NCBI RefSeq assembly: GCF_020164475.1
Contig: NZ_JAIQWX010000008.1
Span: 1-64,000 of the forward strand
Source of the DNA: Pseudomonas sp. REP124
GTDB taxonomy: Bacteria; Pseudomonadota; Gammaproteobacteria; Pseudomonadales; Pseudomonadaceae
Direction of reading: 5' to 3'
DNA length: 64,000 nt
Positions within the stretch are counted from its first letter, which is position 1, and each line of letters starts with the position of its first letter. The position numbers and the translations under genes were made by a program. Of the stretch, positions 8,957-25,471 are shown piece by piece. Under the pieces are notes generated by a model. The model was given only the letters and a program-made list of their open reading frames with translations, was not told where the DNA came from and did not search any database.

Positions 8957-8985
8957 TAAAAAAAGGCCACCCGAAGGCAGCCTTT
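8957..8985 (-). terminator. Terminator downstream of lpxC
   Basis: On the minus strand AAAGGCTGCC pairs with GGTGGCCTTT (two G-U wobbles) around a TTCG tetraloop, followed by a T-run (8964 down to 8957). It lies 23 bases after the lpxC stop and ends the division/cell-wall cluster. Confidence 0.85.
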
Positions 8986-9008
8986 AAAAAACTAGAGAGG
9001 TTTTTTAC

Positions 9009-9956
<948 letters not shown>

Positions 9957-10032
9957 TCAACAAAGGCTGGCGATGATAGCAGACCACGCCTTTGCTGAAC
10001 ACCAATCACCTTCATAGCCCTGATACATTTCA

Positions 10033-11226
10033 TCAATCGGCCTGACGACGCAGGAAAGCCGGGATGTCCAGGTAGTCCAGATCATCTTGCGGATTCAGCT
10101 TCGCGGCAGCCGCAGCACCGGCCTGAGCCTGGTTGCGCATGACGGTCGGACGGTCCAGGTCACGGTAGTTCACCGCTGGAGCTTCCTGACGAACAGGGGC
10201 CTGTTGTTGTGGCTGTGGAGCCATGGTGGTGTGAACGGTATTGTCGATCACCTTCATCGGCTTCTCGATTTTCGCGCCCAGACCGGTGGCGACCACGGTG
10301 ACGTGCAGCTCGTCGCGCATGTCCGGATCGATAACGGTACCGACCTTGACCATGGCGTGCTCGGAAGCGAAGGCTTCGATGATGCTACCCACGTCGGAGT
10401 ACTCACCCAGGGACAGGTCAGGACCGGCGGTGATGTTCACCAGGATGCCGCGTGCACCTTGCAGGTTCACGTCTTCGAGCAACGGGTTGCGAATGGCCGC
10501 TTCAGTGGCTTCGCGAGCACGGTTCGGACCGCTTGCGCAGCCGGTACCCATCATCGCCATGCCCATTTCGCTCATCACGGTACGCACGTCGGCGAAGTCG
10601 ACGTTGATCATGCCCGGACGCTTGATGATGTCGGAGATACCGCGAACGGCACCGGCCAGTACATCGTCAGCCTTGGCGAAAGCCGACAGCAGGCTTGCGT
10701 CTTTACCCAGGATGGTCAGCAGCTTCTCGTTGGGAATGGTGATCAACGAGTCGACGCTTTCGGACAGCAGACGAATGCCTTCGTCGGCCAGCTGCATACG
10801 CTTGCGGCCTTCGAACGGGAACGGACGGGTCACCACCGCAACGGTGAGAATGCCCATTTCCTTGGCCACTTCGGCGATGATCGGCGCAGCACCGGTACCG
10901 GTACCGCCGCCCATGCCAGTGGTGATGAACACCATGTTGGTGCCCTGCAGGACCTCGGCGATGCGCTCACGATCTTCGAGAGCGGCCTGACGACCCACTT
11001 CAGGGTTGGCGCCGGCGCCCAGACCTTTGGTCACGCCGGTACCCAGTTGCAGGATGGTCCGCGCGCTGATGCTCTTCAGCGCCTGGGCATCAGTGTTGGC
11101 GCAGATGAATTCGACGCCTTCAATGTTGCTCTTGACCATGTGATTCACGGCGTTGCCGCCGCCACCGCCTACACCGATAACTTTAATGACCGGGCTTGCG
11201 GGGATGTTGTCTACGAGTTCGAACAT
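10033..11226 (-). CDS. ftsZ: Cell division GTPase FtsZ
   Basis: The tubulin-like GTPase that polymerises into the division ring at midcell. It has 397 residues. The GTP-binding G-box GGGTGTG is at 106-112 and the T7 synergy loop is present further on. After a variable Gln/Ala/Pro linker (about 315-375), the conserved C-terminal tail LDIPAFLR (386-393) binds FtsA and ZipA. A good ribosome site (AGGAG) precedes the ATG. The 105-base gap to ftsA contains no gene and could hold a promoter, since ftsZ is commonly transcribed from extra promoters. Confidence 0.98.
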   Translation of the reverse strand: MFELVDNIPASPVIKVIGVGGGGGNAVNHMVKSNIEGVEFICANTDAQALKSISARTILQLGTGVTKGLGAGANPEVGRQAALEDRERIAEVLQGTNMVFITTGMGGGTGTGAAPIIAEVAKEMGILTVAVVTRPFPFEGRKRMQLADEGIRLLSESVDSLITIPNEKLLTILGKDASLLSAFAKADDVLAGAVRGISDIIKRPGMINVDFADVRTVMSEMGMAMMGTGCASGPNRAREATEAAIRNPLLEDVNLQGARGILVNITAGPDLSLGEYSDVGSIIEAFASEHAMVKVGTVIDPDMRDELHVTVVATGLGAKIEKPMKVIDNTVHTTMAPQPQQQAPVRQEAPAVNYRDLDRPTVMRNQAQAGAAAAAKLNPQDDLDYLDIPAFLRRQAD

Positions 11227-11331
11227 TTTCCCTCTCCTTTACGTTCTCTAGTTTTTTTCGCCTACTGCTTTTACTGCCTGTCACTTCTACCGCTCTTTCT
11301 CGCCGCTTGAAGCTCGCGGCTCGAAGCTGCT

Positions 11332-12591
11332 TTAAAAGTTGCCCTGTACCCAGCTCTTGATGCGATCGAGCAAGGCGCCTTTCGGCTCTTCGTTGCTGTA
11401 GCTGTCGCGGCTGCCGATACCCGAGAACGAAATGCCATCGGATTGTTTCTGCAGGCCGTACATCAACAGGCCAACGCCAGTGGAATAAATCGGGTTGCGC
11501 ACCACGTCATCCAGACCGTTCACGCCATGCGGCACGCCCAGGCGTACCGGCATATGGAAGATTTCCTCGGCCAGTTCAGTGGCGCCTTCCATCTTCGCGG
11601 TACCGCCGGTCAGCACGATGCCGGCCGGGATCAGGTCTTCGTAGCCGCTGCGACGCAGTTCGGCCTGGATCAGCGTGAACAGCTCGTCGTAACGCGGCTC
11701 GACCACTTCGGCCAGGGCCTGACGGGACAGCTCGCGCGGAGGACGGTCGCCAACGCTTGGCACTTTGATGGTTTCACCGGCACCGGCCAGCTTGGCCAGG
11801 GCGCAGGCATAGCGAATCTTGATTTCTTCGGCGTACTGGGTCGGGGTGCGCAACGCCATGGCGATGTCGTTGGTCACCTGATCGCCGGCGATCGGGATCA
11901 CCGCAGTGTGACGGATCGCACCTTCAGTGAAGATCGCGATGTCGGTGGTGCCGCCGCCGATGTCCACCAGGCAAACGCCCAGCTCTTTTTCGTCGTCGGT
12001 CAGTACCGAGTACGCGGACGCCAGTTGCTCGAGAATGATGTCGTCGATTTCCAGGCCGCAGCGGCGCACGCATTTTTCAATGTTCTGTGCGGCGTTGACG
12101 GCGCAGGTGACCACGTGGACCTTGGCTTCCAGACGCACGCCGGACATGCCCAGAGGCTCGCGAACGCCTTCCTGGTTATCGATCACGTAGTCCTGCGGCA
12201 GGGTGTGCAGGACGCGCTGGTCAGCGGGGATCGCCACGGCCTGGGCGGCGTCGAGAACGCGCTCCAGGTCGGCGGAGCTGACTTCGCGATCACGGATCGC
12301 CACGATGCCGTGGGAATTCAGGCTTCGGATGTGATTGCCGGCCACGCCAACGAAGGCCGAGTGGATGCGGCAGCCAGCCATCAGCTGCGCTTCTTCGATA
12401 GCGCGCTGGATCGACTGCACGGTGGACTCGATGTTCACCACCACGCCCTTCTTCAGGCCACGGGAGGGGTGAGTACCGATTCCGACGATATTCAGCGTGC
12501 CGTTGTCCTCGACCTCGCCTACCAGCGCCACCACCTTGGAGGTGCCGATATCGAGACCGACGATCATTTTGCCGCTTTGCACGTTTGCCAT
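11332..12591 (-). CDS. ftsA: Cell division protein FtsA
   Basis: An actin-like ATPase that anchors FtsZ to the inner membrane. It has 419 residues. The N-terminal phosphate-1 motif (VGLDIGTSKVVALVGE) and the phosphate-2 region (LVDIGGGTTDIAIF) of the actin fold are visible, and the C-terminus (LLDRIKSWVQGNF) is the amphipathic membrane-targeting helix. It lies 15 bases after ftsQ in the cluster order ftsQ-ftsA-ftsZ. Confidence 0.98.
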   Translation of the reverse strand: MANVQSGKMIVGLDIGTSKVVALVGEVEDNGTLNIVGIGTHPSRGLKKGVVVNIESTVQSIQRAIEEAQLMAGCRIHSAFVGVAGNHIRSLNSHGIVAIRDREVSSADLERVLDAAQAVAIPADQRVLHTLPQDYVIDNQEGVREPLGMSGVRLEAKVHVVTCAVNAAQNIEKCVRRCGLEIDDIILEQLASAYSVLTDDEKELGVCLVDIGGGTTDIAIFTEGAIRHTAVIPIAGDQVTNDIAMALRTPTQYAEEIKIRYACALAKLAGAGETIKVPSVGDRPPRELSRQALAEVVEPRYDELFTLIQAELRRSGYEDLIPAGIVLTGGTAKMEGATELAEEIFHMPVRLGVPHGVNGLDDVVRNPIYSTGVGLLMYGLQKQSDGISFSGIGSRDSYSNEEPKGALLDRIKSWVQGNF

Positions 12592-12606
12592 GGGTCCTGC
12601 CTCTTC

Positions 12607-13473
12607 TTAATTCTTCGCGACAGCGGGTTGGGCTGCCGGAGGCGCTACAGGTTCCCGCCAGCCAACAGCAAGGCCGTTGGCGTAGCGCAGATCGATGCGC
12701 GCAATGTTCGTAATCTGTTCTTTAAGCGTCTTGTCGTAGATGGCGATGAAACGGCGCATCTTTTCTACCTGGTTGCCGCGTCCCAGCAGCAGCTCGATGC
12801 CGGGGCCCGCGCTGCCGGGGCCGGTGGTCAGAAACCAGCTGCCTCGGTCACGCAACTCCAAACGTGCGATGGAGAAGCCCAGCGGCCTGAGCATCTGACT
12901 CAGTACCTGGTATTGCTGCATCACCTGCTGCTGGGCCCGTTGTGGGCCGAACAGCTGCGGCAGGTGTTCGTAATTGGCCAGTTCACGCGGCGTGAACGCC
13001 TGACCCTGGTTATTCAACAGCGACTCATCGCCCCAACGAGCCACCGGCAGTTGCTCTTCGAGGCGAATCACCACCTGATCCGGCCATACCCGGCGCACTT
13101 CGGCGTGGGCGATCCATGGCATCTGTTCCAGCTCGGTGCGCATGCTCTCAAGGTCGATGGTGAAGAAGCTCGACGCCACGTACGGGGCGATTCGCTGCTG
13201 CACCGCCTGCTGGCTGATGTAGCTCAGGTCGCCCTGAACGTTAATCTTGGTGATCGGTCGGTCGGCGTACGGCATCAAACGCTGCGCGCCTTCGTAAGTA
13301 CCGAACCCCAATGCCACCAACAGCACCGGCCAGAACAGGCTTTTCAGAAAGCCGAAATTGGCTTTGGGCAGGCGCGCGGACATCGGCTCTTTGGCCACCA
13401 TTCGGCTGGCACCCCGTGGCACCGGCTTGCGGCCGGTAGCGGGAGGCTGATGTCTCAACTGTGCGCCTTGCAT
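12607..13473 (-). CDS. ftsQ: Cell division protein FtsQ
   Basis: A bitopic divisome protein that joins FtsB and FtsL. I start it at the ATG at 13473 ([12 protein letters not shown], 288 residues), 4 bases after the ddlB stop with GAGG upstream. The frame is open further upstream only inside ddlB. It has a cytoplasmic N-terminus, one TM at about residues 48-65, then the POTRA domain ([20 protein letters not shown]) and the FtsQ beta domain. Confidence 0.95.
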   Translation of the reverse strand: MQGAQLRHQPPATGRKPVPRGASRMVAKEPMSARLPKANFGFLKSLFWPVLLVALGFGTYEGAQRLMPYADRPITKINVQGDLSYISQQAVQQRIAPYVASSFFTIDLESMRTELEQMPWIAHAEVRRVWPDQVVIRLEEQLPVARWGDESLLNNQGQAFTPRELANYEHLPQLFGPQRAQQQVMQQYQVLSQMLRPLGFSIARLELRDRGSWFLTTGPGSAGPGIELLLGRGNQVEKMRRFIAIYDKTLKEQITNIARIDLRYANGLAVGWREPVAPPAAQPAVAKN

Positions 13474-13477
13474 GGTC

Positions 13478-15907
<2,430 letters not shown>

Positions 15908-15915
<8 letters not shown>

Positions 15916-16978
15916 GGGCCACCTCCAGGCAGGTATCGACCACGTTACGGGTGGCATCGGGTTTTGCCAGGCGGCGGGCCGCAGTGGCCATATCGTTCAG
16001 TCGTTGCGGTTGCATCAGGACCTCTGTCAGGCGCGCGGCAAGATCCGCTGCGCCGGTCGTTCTTTGCGGCATCAGGAAGGCAGCGCCTTCACGGGCCAAA
16101 TAATCGGCGTTGCGGGTCTGGTGATCGTCGATCGCGTGGGGCAAGGGCACCAGCATCGAGGGCAGACCGGCGGCAGCCAGTTCACTGATGGTCAATGCGC
16201 CTGCGCGGCACACCACCAGGTCGGCCCAGCCATAGGCTTGGGCCATGTCTTTGATGAAAGGCTGCACCTGCGCTTCGACGCCAGCCGCGCGATAGCGCTC
16301 TGCAGTCACTTCATCGTGGTTTTTGCCGGCCTGATGGAACACTTCCGGGCGCAGGTCGGGAGCGACTTGCGACAGGGCTTCAGGCAGCAACTTGTTCAAC
16401 GGCTCTGCCCCCAGGCTTCCGCCCAGGACCAGCAAACGCGCCTTGCGACCGCCCAGGGCGGCTCGCGGTGTTTCGAGGAACAGCTCGGTGCGCACCGGGT
16501 TACCGGTGGTCCGTCGGCTGCTCGACAGGGTAAAGGTGTCGGGGAACGCTTCACAGACTCGAGCGGCCAACGGCACCAGCAACCGATTGGCGGTACCGGC
16601 CACGGCGTTCTGCTCGTGAACGATCACCGGCACACCAGCCAGTTTGGCGGCGACACCGCCAGGACCGGTCACATAACCACCGAATCCGACCACGCAGACC
16701 GGCTGCAACTGGCGAATGATCGCCCGTGCCTGCCAGACCGACTTGAGCAGCATGAACGGTGCCTTGAGCAGCGACAGCTTGCCCTTGCCCCGCAGGCCGC
16801 TGGCGTTGATACGGTGCAGTTCGATGCCGGACATCGGCACCAGTTCGTTTTCGATGCCGCGCGGCGTGCCGAGCCAGTGCACGGTGTAACCGCGCGCCTG
16901 GAATTCGCGGGCACAGGCCAGCGCCGGGAATACGTGGCCGCCGGTACCGCCGGCCATGATCAATACGTTAGCGCCCAT
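15908..16978 (-). CDS. murG: UDP-GlcNAc:undecaprenyl-PP-MurNAc-pentapeptide GlcNAc transferase
   Basis: A GT-B glycosyltransferase at the inner face of the membrane that converts lipid I to lipid II. It has 356 residues from the ATG at 16978, overlapping the ftsW end by 11 bases. The glycine-rich lipid-binding loop GGTGGH (10-15) and the UDP-GlcNAc-binding region ([19 protein letters not shown]) are clear. The upstream in-frame extension is inside ftsW and is not used. Confidence 0.97.
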
Positions 16979-18185
16979 GATTCGGCTCCTCGGCGAAGTC
17001 GCTCTCATGGAATTCCATCTCTTCGCTGCCCAGGTGGGTTCGACTCTCCCACTCGATGCGCAGCAGCAGGCCAAGACAGGCACAGCAGATCACCAGCGAG
17101 CTGCCGCCATAACTGAGGAAAGGCAAGGTCAGACCCTTGGTCGGCAGCAGACCGACGTTCACCCCGATATTGATCAGAAATTGACCAATCCACAGGAACG
17201 ACAGGCCGTAAGCGACATAGGCCGCAAAGAACTGTTTGGCTTTCTCGGCCCACAGGCCGATGTACATGCCACGAATACAGACGAAGACGAACAGCGCGAC
17301 CGTGCACAGCGAGCCCACGGCGCCCAGTTCTTCGGCAAGGACGGAGAACACGAAGTCGGTGTGGGCTTCCGGCAGGTAGAACTGCTTCTGCACGCTGTTG
17401 CCCAGGCCGACGCCCAGCCACTCGCCGCGACCGAAGGCGATCAGCGCCTGGGACAATTGATAACCGGCACCGAACTGGTCGGCCCAAGGGTCGGCAAAGT
17501 TGGTCAGACGCGCCATACGATAGGGCTGCATCTGAATCAACAGCACCACGGCACCGACCGCCAACACCACCATCAGGGAGAAACGGAACAGCCCGACCCC
17601 GCCCAAGAACAGCATCGCCGCTGCGGCGCCCATCATCACGACGGTGGCACCGAAGTCCGGCTCCATCAGCAGCAGACCCGCCATCGGCAGCAGCACGATG
17701 AACGGCTTGAAGAAGCCCATCCAGCTCTCGCGCACTTCTTTCTGACGACGTACCAGGTAACCGGCCAGATAAATCACCACGAACACCTTGGCGATTTCGG
17801 ACGGCTGTACGTTAAAGAAGCTGAAGCCGATCCAGCGCATCGAACCGTTCACCTCACGGCCGATGCCCGGAATGATCACCATCACCAGCAGGCCGAAGGC
17901 ACCAATGAGCATCAACCAGCCCAGGCGCTGCCAGGTGGCGATCGGAATCATCATGGTGACGATGCAGGCACCAAGGCCCAGCACCACGTAGATCAGGTGA
18001 CGAATCATGTAATACAGCGGGCTGCCCGACTGCACGGCCGCCACTTCGGTCGATGCCGAGGCGATCATGATCAGGCCCAGACCCAACAGCGCCAGGCAAC
18101 CGGCGAGCATCGGGAAGTCGAGATCGATACCGCGTCCGGTAATCAGCGGTGATGGATACGGCTTAATGATGCCCTTCAGGCTCAT
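16968..18185 (-). CDS. ftsW: SEDS peptidoglycan glycosyltransferase FtsW
   Basis: A polytopic septal peptidoglycan polymerase of the SEDS family that works with FtsI. It has 405 residues from the ATG at 18185, which overlaps the murD stop (ATGA). About ten membrane segments are visible, with the SEDS signature near the C-terminus (LPFLSYGGSSLVICC). The extracellular loop between TM7 and TM8 carries the expected conserved region (AHTDFVFSVLAEELG). Confidence 0.97.
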   Translation of the reverse strand: MSLKGIIKPYPSPLITGRGIDLDFPMLAGCLALLGLGLIMIASASTEVAAVQSGSPLYYMIRHLIYVVLGLGACIVTMMIPIATWQRLGWLMLIGAFGLLVMVIIPGIGREVNGSMRWIGFSFFNVQPSEIAKVFVVIYLAGYLVRRQKEVRESWMGFFKPFIVLLPMAGLLLMEPDFGATVVMMGAAAAMLFLGGVGLFRFSLMVVLAVGAVVLLIQMQPYRMARLTNFADPWADQFGAGYQLSQALIAFGRGEWLGVGLGNSVQKQFYLPEAHTDFVFSVLAEELGAVGSLCTVALFVFVCIRGMYIGLWAEKAKQFFAAYVAYGLSFLWIGQFLINIGVNVGLLPTKGLTLPFLSYGGSSLVICCACLGLLLRIEWESRTHLGSEEMEFHESDFAEEPNHGR

Positions 18186-19528
18186 GCCAGATCCTCCACG
18201 GCGCGGACGAACTGGTGACCACGGTCTTCGTAGTTCTTGAACATGTCGAAGCTGGCGCAGGCTGGCGACAGCAGCACTACATCGCCCGGCTGGGCAGCGG
18301 CGCGGCACTGTTCAACGGCTTCGACCAGAGAGCCTGCGCGAATCAGCGGCACGGCGTCGCCAATGGCTTCACCGATCTTGTCGGAATCACGGCCCATCAG
18401 AATGACGGCGCGGCAGTTGGCGGCCACCGGACCACGCAGATCCTTGAATTCGGCACCCTTGCCGTCGCCGCCGGCGATCAGCACGATCTTGCCGTCGATG
18501 TCCGCGCCAAGACCTTCGATGGCAGCCAGGGCGGCGCCGACGTTGGTGGCTTTGGAATCGTTGTAGTAGCCGACGCCATCCAGGTCACGGACCCACTGGC
18601 AACGGTGTTCGAGCCCGGCGAAGTTGCGCAGGGCCGAGAGCATGGCATCGAACGGCAGGCCGACCGCATGGCCGAGGGCCAGGGCCGCCAGGGCGTTGGA
18701 CTGATTATGGGCGCCGCGGATTTTCAGCTCGCGCACCGGCATCAGGTTCTGGAATTCGAAGGCCAGGTATTTCTCGCCATCTTCCTCACGCAGACCGAAA
18801 GCCTTGAAGTCCGGCTTGGTCAGTCCGAAGGTCCAGCAAGGCTGGCCCTCGCCCATCAGCGGACGGCTGAGGGCGTCCTGGCGATTGACCACGAACTGTT
18901 TCGCGCCACGGAAGATCCGGTGCTTGGCCAGATGGTAGGCCGGCAGGCCGCTGTAGCGGTCCATGTGGTCTTCGCTGATGTTGAGCACGGTCGCGACTTC
19001 GGCGTTGAGTTGGTCGGTGGTTTCCAGCTGGAAGCTCGACAACTCCATCACGTACAGCTCGACGTCGTCGCGCAGCAGGTCCAGCGCCGGCGTGCCGAGG
19101 TTGCCGCCGACGGCGACGCGCTTGCCGGCCGCGGCCGCCATTTCGCCGACCAGGGTGGTCACGGTGCTTTTCGCGTTGGAACCGCTGATGGCCACGATCG
19201 GCGCCTTCGCGTTACGCGCGAACAGCTCGATGTCGCCGGACAGCTTCACGCCACGGGCAGCTGCAGCCTGCAGGGCCGGAGTCGCCAGCGCCAGGCCGGG
19301 GCTCACGTAGAGCTCGTCGGCACGGCACAGGAACTCTACATCCAGCTCGCCACAACGCACTTCCACGTGCGGATAGTCACGTTTGAGCGTGGCCAGTTCC
19401 GGTGGATTTTCCCGCGTATCGGCCACGGCAAACGCCACGCCCCGGTTCGCCAGGAAGCGAACCAGGGACATGCCGCTCTTGCCGAGGCCGACAACGATGC
19501 GGAAGTGGTCAGAAGCTATCAGGGACAC
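18182..19528 (-). CDS. murD: UDP-N-acetylmuramoylalanine--D-glutamate ligase
   Basis: Adds D-Glu to UDP-MurNAc-L-Ala. It has 448 residues. The N-terminal nucleotide-sugar domain (IVVGLGKSGMS) is followed by the ATP-binding loop SGSNAKST (115-122); murD enzymes often carry N-A-K where the others have N-G-K. It lies 5 bases after mraY and overlaps ftsW by 4 bases. Confidence 0.97.
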   Translation of the reverse strand: MSLIASDHFRIVVGLGKSGMSLVRFLANRGVAFAVADTRENPPELATLKRDYPHVEVRCGELDVEFLCRADELYVSPGLALATPALQAAAARGVKLSGDIELFARNAKAPIVAISGSNAKSTVTTLVGEMAAAAGKRVAVGGNLGTPALDLLRDDVELYVMELSSFQLETTDQLNAEVATVLNISEDHMDRYSGLPAYHLAKHRIFRGAKQFVVNRQDALSRPLMGEGQPCWTFGLTKPDFKAFGLREEDGEKYLAFEFQNLMPVRELKIRGAHNQSNALAALALGHAVGLPFDAMLSALRNFAGLEHRCQWVRDLDGVGYYNDSKATNVGAALAAIEGLGADIDGKIVLIAGGDGKGAEFKDLRGPVAANCRAVILMGRDSDKIGEAIGDAVPLIRAGSLVEAVEQCRAAAQPGDVVLLSPACASFDMFKNYEDRGHQFVRAVEDLA

Positions 19529-19533
19529 GGGTT

Positions 19534-20616
19534 CTACCTCAGCTTCAGCGTGGCAAGGCCGATCAGCACGAGAATCACGGTGATGATCCAGAAACGGACG
19601 ATCACGCGCGGCTCGGGCCAGCCCTTGAGTTCAAAGTGGTGGTGAATCGGAGCCATGCGGAACACACGGCGACCGGTCAGCTTGAAGGAGGCGACCTGAA
19701 TGACGACAGACAGGGTTTCCATCACGAACACGCCGCCCATGATGAACAGGACGATTTCCTGACGGACGATCACCGCGATGGTGCCCAGCGCGGCACCCAG
19801 TGCCAGTGCGCCGACGTCACCCATGAAGACTTGTGCCGGGTAGGTGTTGAACCACAGGAAGCCCAGGCCCGCACCGATCAGTGCGCCGCAGAACACGATC
19901 AGTTCGCCCGCGCCCGGTACATAAGGAATCAGCAGGTATTCGGCGAACTTCACGTTACCCGACAGGTAGCAGAAGATCCCCAGGCCACCGCCGACCATCA
20001 CGGTCGGCATGATCGCCAGGCCGTCGAGGCCGTCGGTCAGGTTGACCGCGTTGCTCGAGCCGACGATCACGAAGTAGGTCAGGACGATGAAGCCTGCGCC
20101 CAGCGGAATGCTGTAGTCCTTGAGCATCGGCAGGATCAGGGTGGTTTCCACCGGTGTGGCGGCAGTCATGTAAAGGAAGATCGCCGCGCCCAGGCCGAAC
20201 ACCGATTGCCAGAAGTACTTCCAGCGACTCGGCAGACCACGGGAGTTCTTCTCGATCACCTTGCGATAGTCATCGACCCAGCCGATGGCGCCGAACAGCA
20301 GGGTGACCAGCAGAACCACCCAGACATAACGGTTGCTCAGGTCAGCCCACAGCAGGGTGCTGACGCCGATCGAAGACAGAATCAGGGCGCCGCCCATGGT
20401 CGGGGTGCCCGACTTGGACAGGTGCGATTGCGGACCGTCGTTGCGAACGGACTGGCCGATCTGACGGTTCTGCAGGGTGCGGATCATCCACGGGCCATAG
20501 CACAGCGACAAAACCAGCGCGGTCAGTACACCGAGAATCCCGCGCAGGGTCAGGTACTGGAAGACCGCGAAGCCTTTGTAGAACTGTTGCAGATACTCCG
20601 CTAGCAGCAGCAGCAT
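19534..20616 (-). CDS. mraY: Phospho-N-acetylmuramoyl-pentapeptide transferase
   Basis: An integral membrane enzyme forming lipid I from UDP-MurNAc-pentapeptide and undecaprenyl phosphate. It has 360 residues, the usual length, from the ATG at 20616 that shares one base with the murF stop (TAATG). About ten TM segments are seen. The metal- and substrate-binding aspartates are visible in VDDYRK and [10 protein letters not shown], and the conserved MAPIHHHFE loop is present. Confidence 0.97.
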   Translation of the reverse strand: MLLLLAEYLQQFYKGFAVFQYLTLRGILGVLTALVLSLCYGPWMIRTLQNRQIGQSVRNDGPQSHLSKSGTPTMGGALILSSIGVSTLLWADLSNRYVWVVLLVTLLFGAIGWVDDYRKVIEKNSRGLPSRWKYFWQSVFGLGAAIFLYMTAATPVETTLILPMLKDYSIPLGAGFIVLTYFVIVGSSNAVNLTDGLDGLAIMPTVMVGGGLGIFCYLSGNVKFAEYLLIPYVPGAGELIVFCGALIGAGLGFLWFNTYPAQVFMGDVGALALGAALGTIAVIVRQEIVLFIMGGVFVMETLSVVIQVASFKLTGRRVFRMAPIHHHFELKGWPEPRVIVRFWIITVILVLIGLATLKLR

Positions 20617-21983
20617 TAATGTTTCTCCAAACTGGAACCGCACAGTGCGGCAACGATGTTTTCCATCGCTGCGCTGCGCGAGCCTTTGATCAAAATGGTG
20701 GTGTTTGTGTCTTGCTCGGCGCCAAGCGCCTTGATCAGTTCAGCCTGCGTGCTGAAGTGATAAGCCTGTGGGCCGAAGGCGTCGACGGCGTGCTGCATCA
20801 TCGGTCCGACGGCGTACAGCGCGGAAACCTTGCCACGGGCGTATGCGCCCACGTCGCGGTGCCCCTGCTGCGCCCAATCGCCCAATTCGCCGATATCCCC
20901 GAGCACCAGGACGGTGCGGCCGGAAAAGCCGGCGAGTATATCAACGGCGGCGCACATCGAGGTGGGGTTCGCGTTGTAAGTGTCATCGATCACACGCATG
21001 CCATTGCTGGCCAGTTGCGCGACGGTGCGGCCCTTGACCGGCTGCACCGCGCCAAGGCCCGTGGCGATGCCGAACAGCGACACGCCCAATGCATGGGCGG
21101 CAGCCGCGGCGGCCATGGCGTTGGCGACGTTATGGGTGCCGAGCAGATTCAGTTGAACATGCTCCACACCTTCAGGCGTGTGCAGGTTGAACGACGGGCA
21201 GCCGCGCGCGTCGGTCGCCAGGTCACTGGCGTAAAAGTCGGCTTGGCTGTTGGTCAGAGCGAAGGTCAGCACCTTGCGACCATCTGCGCGCTTCTTCCAG
21301 ATTTCGAAGGCCTTGTCGTCAAGATTGAGAACGGCGACGCCATCGGCTGCCAGCCCTTCAATGATCTCGCCTTTGGCTTCGACGATCTTTTCCGGACCGC
21401 CGAACTCGCCAACGTGGGCGGTCCCGGCGTTGTTCAGAATGGCCACGTGGGGTTTGGTCATGCCGACGGTGTAGGCAATTTCACCCAGACGCGAAGCGCC
21501 CAGCTCGATGACCGCGGCAGTGTGTTCCGGTGCCAGTTCGAGCAGAGTCAGCGGCGCGCCGAGGTCGTTGTTCAGGTTGCCACGGGTAGCCAGCACCGAA
21601 CCGCGGGTGCGCAGGATGCTCGCGAGCATTTCCTTGACCGTGGTCTTGCCGCTGGAACCGGTGATCGCAGCCACTGGCTGGGTAAATGCGGCGCGGTTCA
21701 ACGCACCGAGTTGCCCCAGCGCCTGACGGGTATCGCTGACCAGCAATTGCGGCAGGGTGCTGTCCTTGATTTCGCGCTCGACCAATGCCGCAACGGCGCC
21801 TTTGGCCGCCACGTCGTTCAAGTAGTCGTGACCGTCGAAACGCGGACCGGTAAGGGCAACGAACAACTGGCCCGGCTTGATAGCGCGACTGTCAATGCTG
21901 ACGCCGTCGAAGCTGGCATCGGCGCCGATCAAACGGCCATTGAGCGCACTGGTCAGTTCGCTGACTTTCAGAGCCTTAAGCAT
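20616..21983 (-). CDS. murF: UDP-MurNAc-tripeptide--D-Ala-D-Ala ligase
   Basis: Adds the D-Ala-D-Ala dipeptide made by Ddl to complete the stem pentapeptide. It has 455 residues. The ATP-binding loop GSSGKTT is at 109-115, and the family motifs [19 protein letters not shown] and [11 protein letters not shown] are present. It overlaps murE by 8 bases. Confidence 0.97.
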   Translation of the reverse strand: MLKALKVSELTSALNGRLIGADASFDGVSIDSRAIKPGQLFVALTGPRFDGHDYLNDVAAKGAVAALVEREIKDSTLPQLLVSDTRQALGQLGALNRAAFTQPVAAITGSSGKTTVKEMLASILRTRGSVLATRGNLNNDLGAPLTLLELAPEHTAAVIELGASRLGEIAYTVGMTKPHVAILNNAGTAHVGEFGGPEKIVEAKGEIIEGLAADGVAVLNLDDKAFEIWKKRADGRKVLTFALTNSQADFYASDLATDARGCPSFNLHTPEGVEHVQLNLLGTHNVANAMAAAAAAHALGVSLFGIATGLGAVQPVKGRTVAQLASNGMRVIDDTYNANPTSMCAAVDILAGFSGRTVLVLGDIGELGDWAQQGHRDVGAYARGKVSALYAVGPMMQHAVDAFGPQAYHFSTQAELIKALGAEQDTNTTILIKGSRSAAMENIVAALCGSSLEKH

Positions 21984-23438
21984 GGGCCACCTCCCAGGCG
22001 GTCAGGGCATGATCAGCCTCGACCAGATCGGAGAAGGCGTGGCGCACGCCGTTGATTTCCTGGTAGTCCTCGTGGCCTTTGCCCGCTAGGACGATCACGT
22101 CATCGGCCGAAGCTTCAGCGACCAACTGGGCTATCGCCTTGCCACGACCGGCCACGAAAGTGACTTTATCCACAGTCGCAAATCCGGCGCGGATGTCATC
22201 GAAAATGATTGCCGGGTCTTCGGTACGCGGGTTGTCGTCGGTGACCAGGACGCCATCGGCCAGACGCTCGACCACTTCAGCCATCAGCGGGCGCTTGCCG
22301 CGATCACGATCGCCACCACAGCCGAACAGGCACAGCAAACGGCCTTTGACGTGGGGACGCAGAGCGGTCAGGACTTTTTCCAGGGCATCCGGGGTGTGGG
22401 CGTAATCGACCACCACCAGAGGCTGAGTGCCGCCGCCCAGGCGCTGCATGCGACCGGCCGGACCTTCGAGCTTCGGCAATACCTTGAGGATTTCGTCGAG
22501 GGCATAGTCCAGGCCGAGCAAGGCACCGACGGCAGCCAATACGTTGCTCAGGTTGAAACGGCCGAGCAAGGTGCTGCGCAGGTGGTGTTCGCCCTGAGGC
22601 GTTACCAATGTGGCGCGCACGCCTTCGTCGTCGAAAGTTGCTTCGCGGCAATAAAGGTAGGCGCTGCTGTCGAGCAGACTGTAAGTGATCAGTCGCGATT
22701 CACGTTTCTCGGCAGCCAACTGGCGGCCGAAATCGTCATCGAGGTTAACCACCCTGCATTTCAAATCGTTCCAGGCAAACAGCTTGGCCTTGGCTTCGCC
22801 GTAGGCCTGCATGGTGCCGTGGTAATCCAGGTGATCCCGGGAAAGGTTGGTCATCACCGCCACGTCGAAGGCCAGCGCGGTGACCCGGCCCTGGTCCAGA
22901 CCGTGGGACGAAACTTCCATGGCGACGGCCTTGGCACCGGCCTTTTTCAGGTCGCCGAGGGTCGCTTGCATGGCAATCGGATTCGGCGTGGTGTGCAGGC
23001 CGCTTTCCAGCGCGCCGTAGAAACCGCAGCCCAGGGTGCCGACGATGCCGCAGTGCTGACCGAGCAGGTCTAGCGCCTGGGCGACCAGTTGGGTCACGCT
23101 GGTTTTGCCGTTGGTGCCGGTCACACCGACCATGTTCAGGTGGTGGCTGGGCTCGCCATAGAAGCGGCCCGCGATATCCGACAGTTGCGCCGCCAGGCCT
23201 TTGACCGGAATCAATGGCACTTCGGTGATCGGCAGCACGGTGGCGCCTTCGACTTCATAAGCCACGGCAGCAGCGCCGCGCTGCAAGGCGTCGGCAATGT
23301 GCGCACGGCCGTCGAACTTGCCGCCCGGGACCGCGAGGAACAGATCGCCTGCGCGGACATTGCGGCTGTCGAGCGCCAATTCACGGATCAACAGATCGTG
23401 GCCGGCGTGGGGAAAGATTTTATTCAGACTCAATGACA

Positions 23439-23439
<1 letters not shown>
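21976..23439 (-). CDS. murE: UDP-MurNAc-L-Ala-D-Glu--meso-diaminopimelate ligase
   Basis: Adds the third residue of the stem peptide. It has 487 residues. The P-loop GTNGKTS is at 108-114. The DNPR motif (TDDNPRTEDP, near residue 400) marks the meso-diaminopimelate-specific form, as expected for a Gram-negative wall, rather than the lysine form. It overlaps ftsI by 1 base and murF by 8 bases. Confidence 0.97.

Positions 23440-25467
<2,028 letters not shown>

Positions 25468-25471
<4 letters not shown>

Noticed and set aside
11227-11331. Small GCTTGAAGC/GCTTCGAGC dyad between ftsA and ftsZ
   Set aside because: The dyad is imperfect with no T-run; interruption of the operon by a terminator is not supported.
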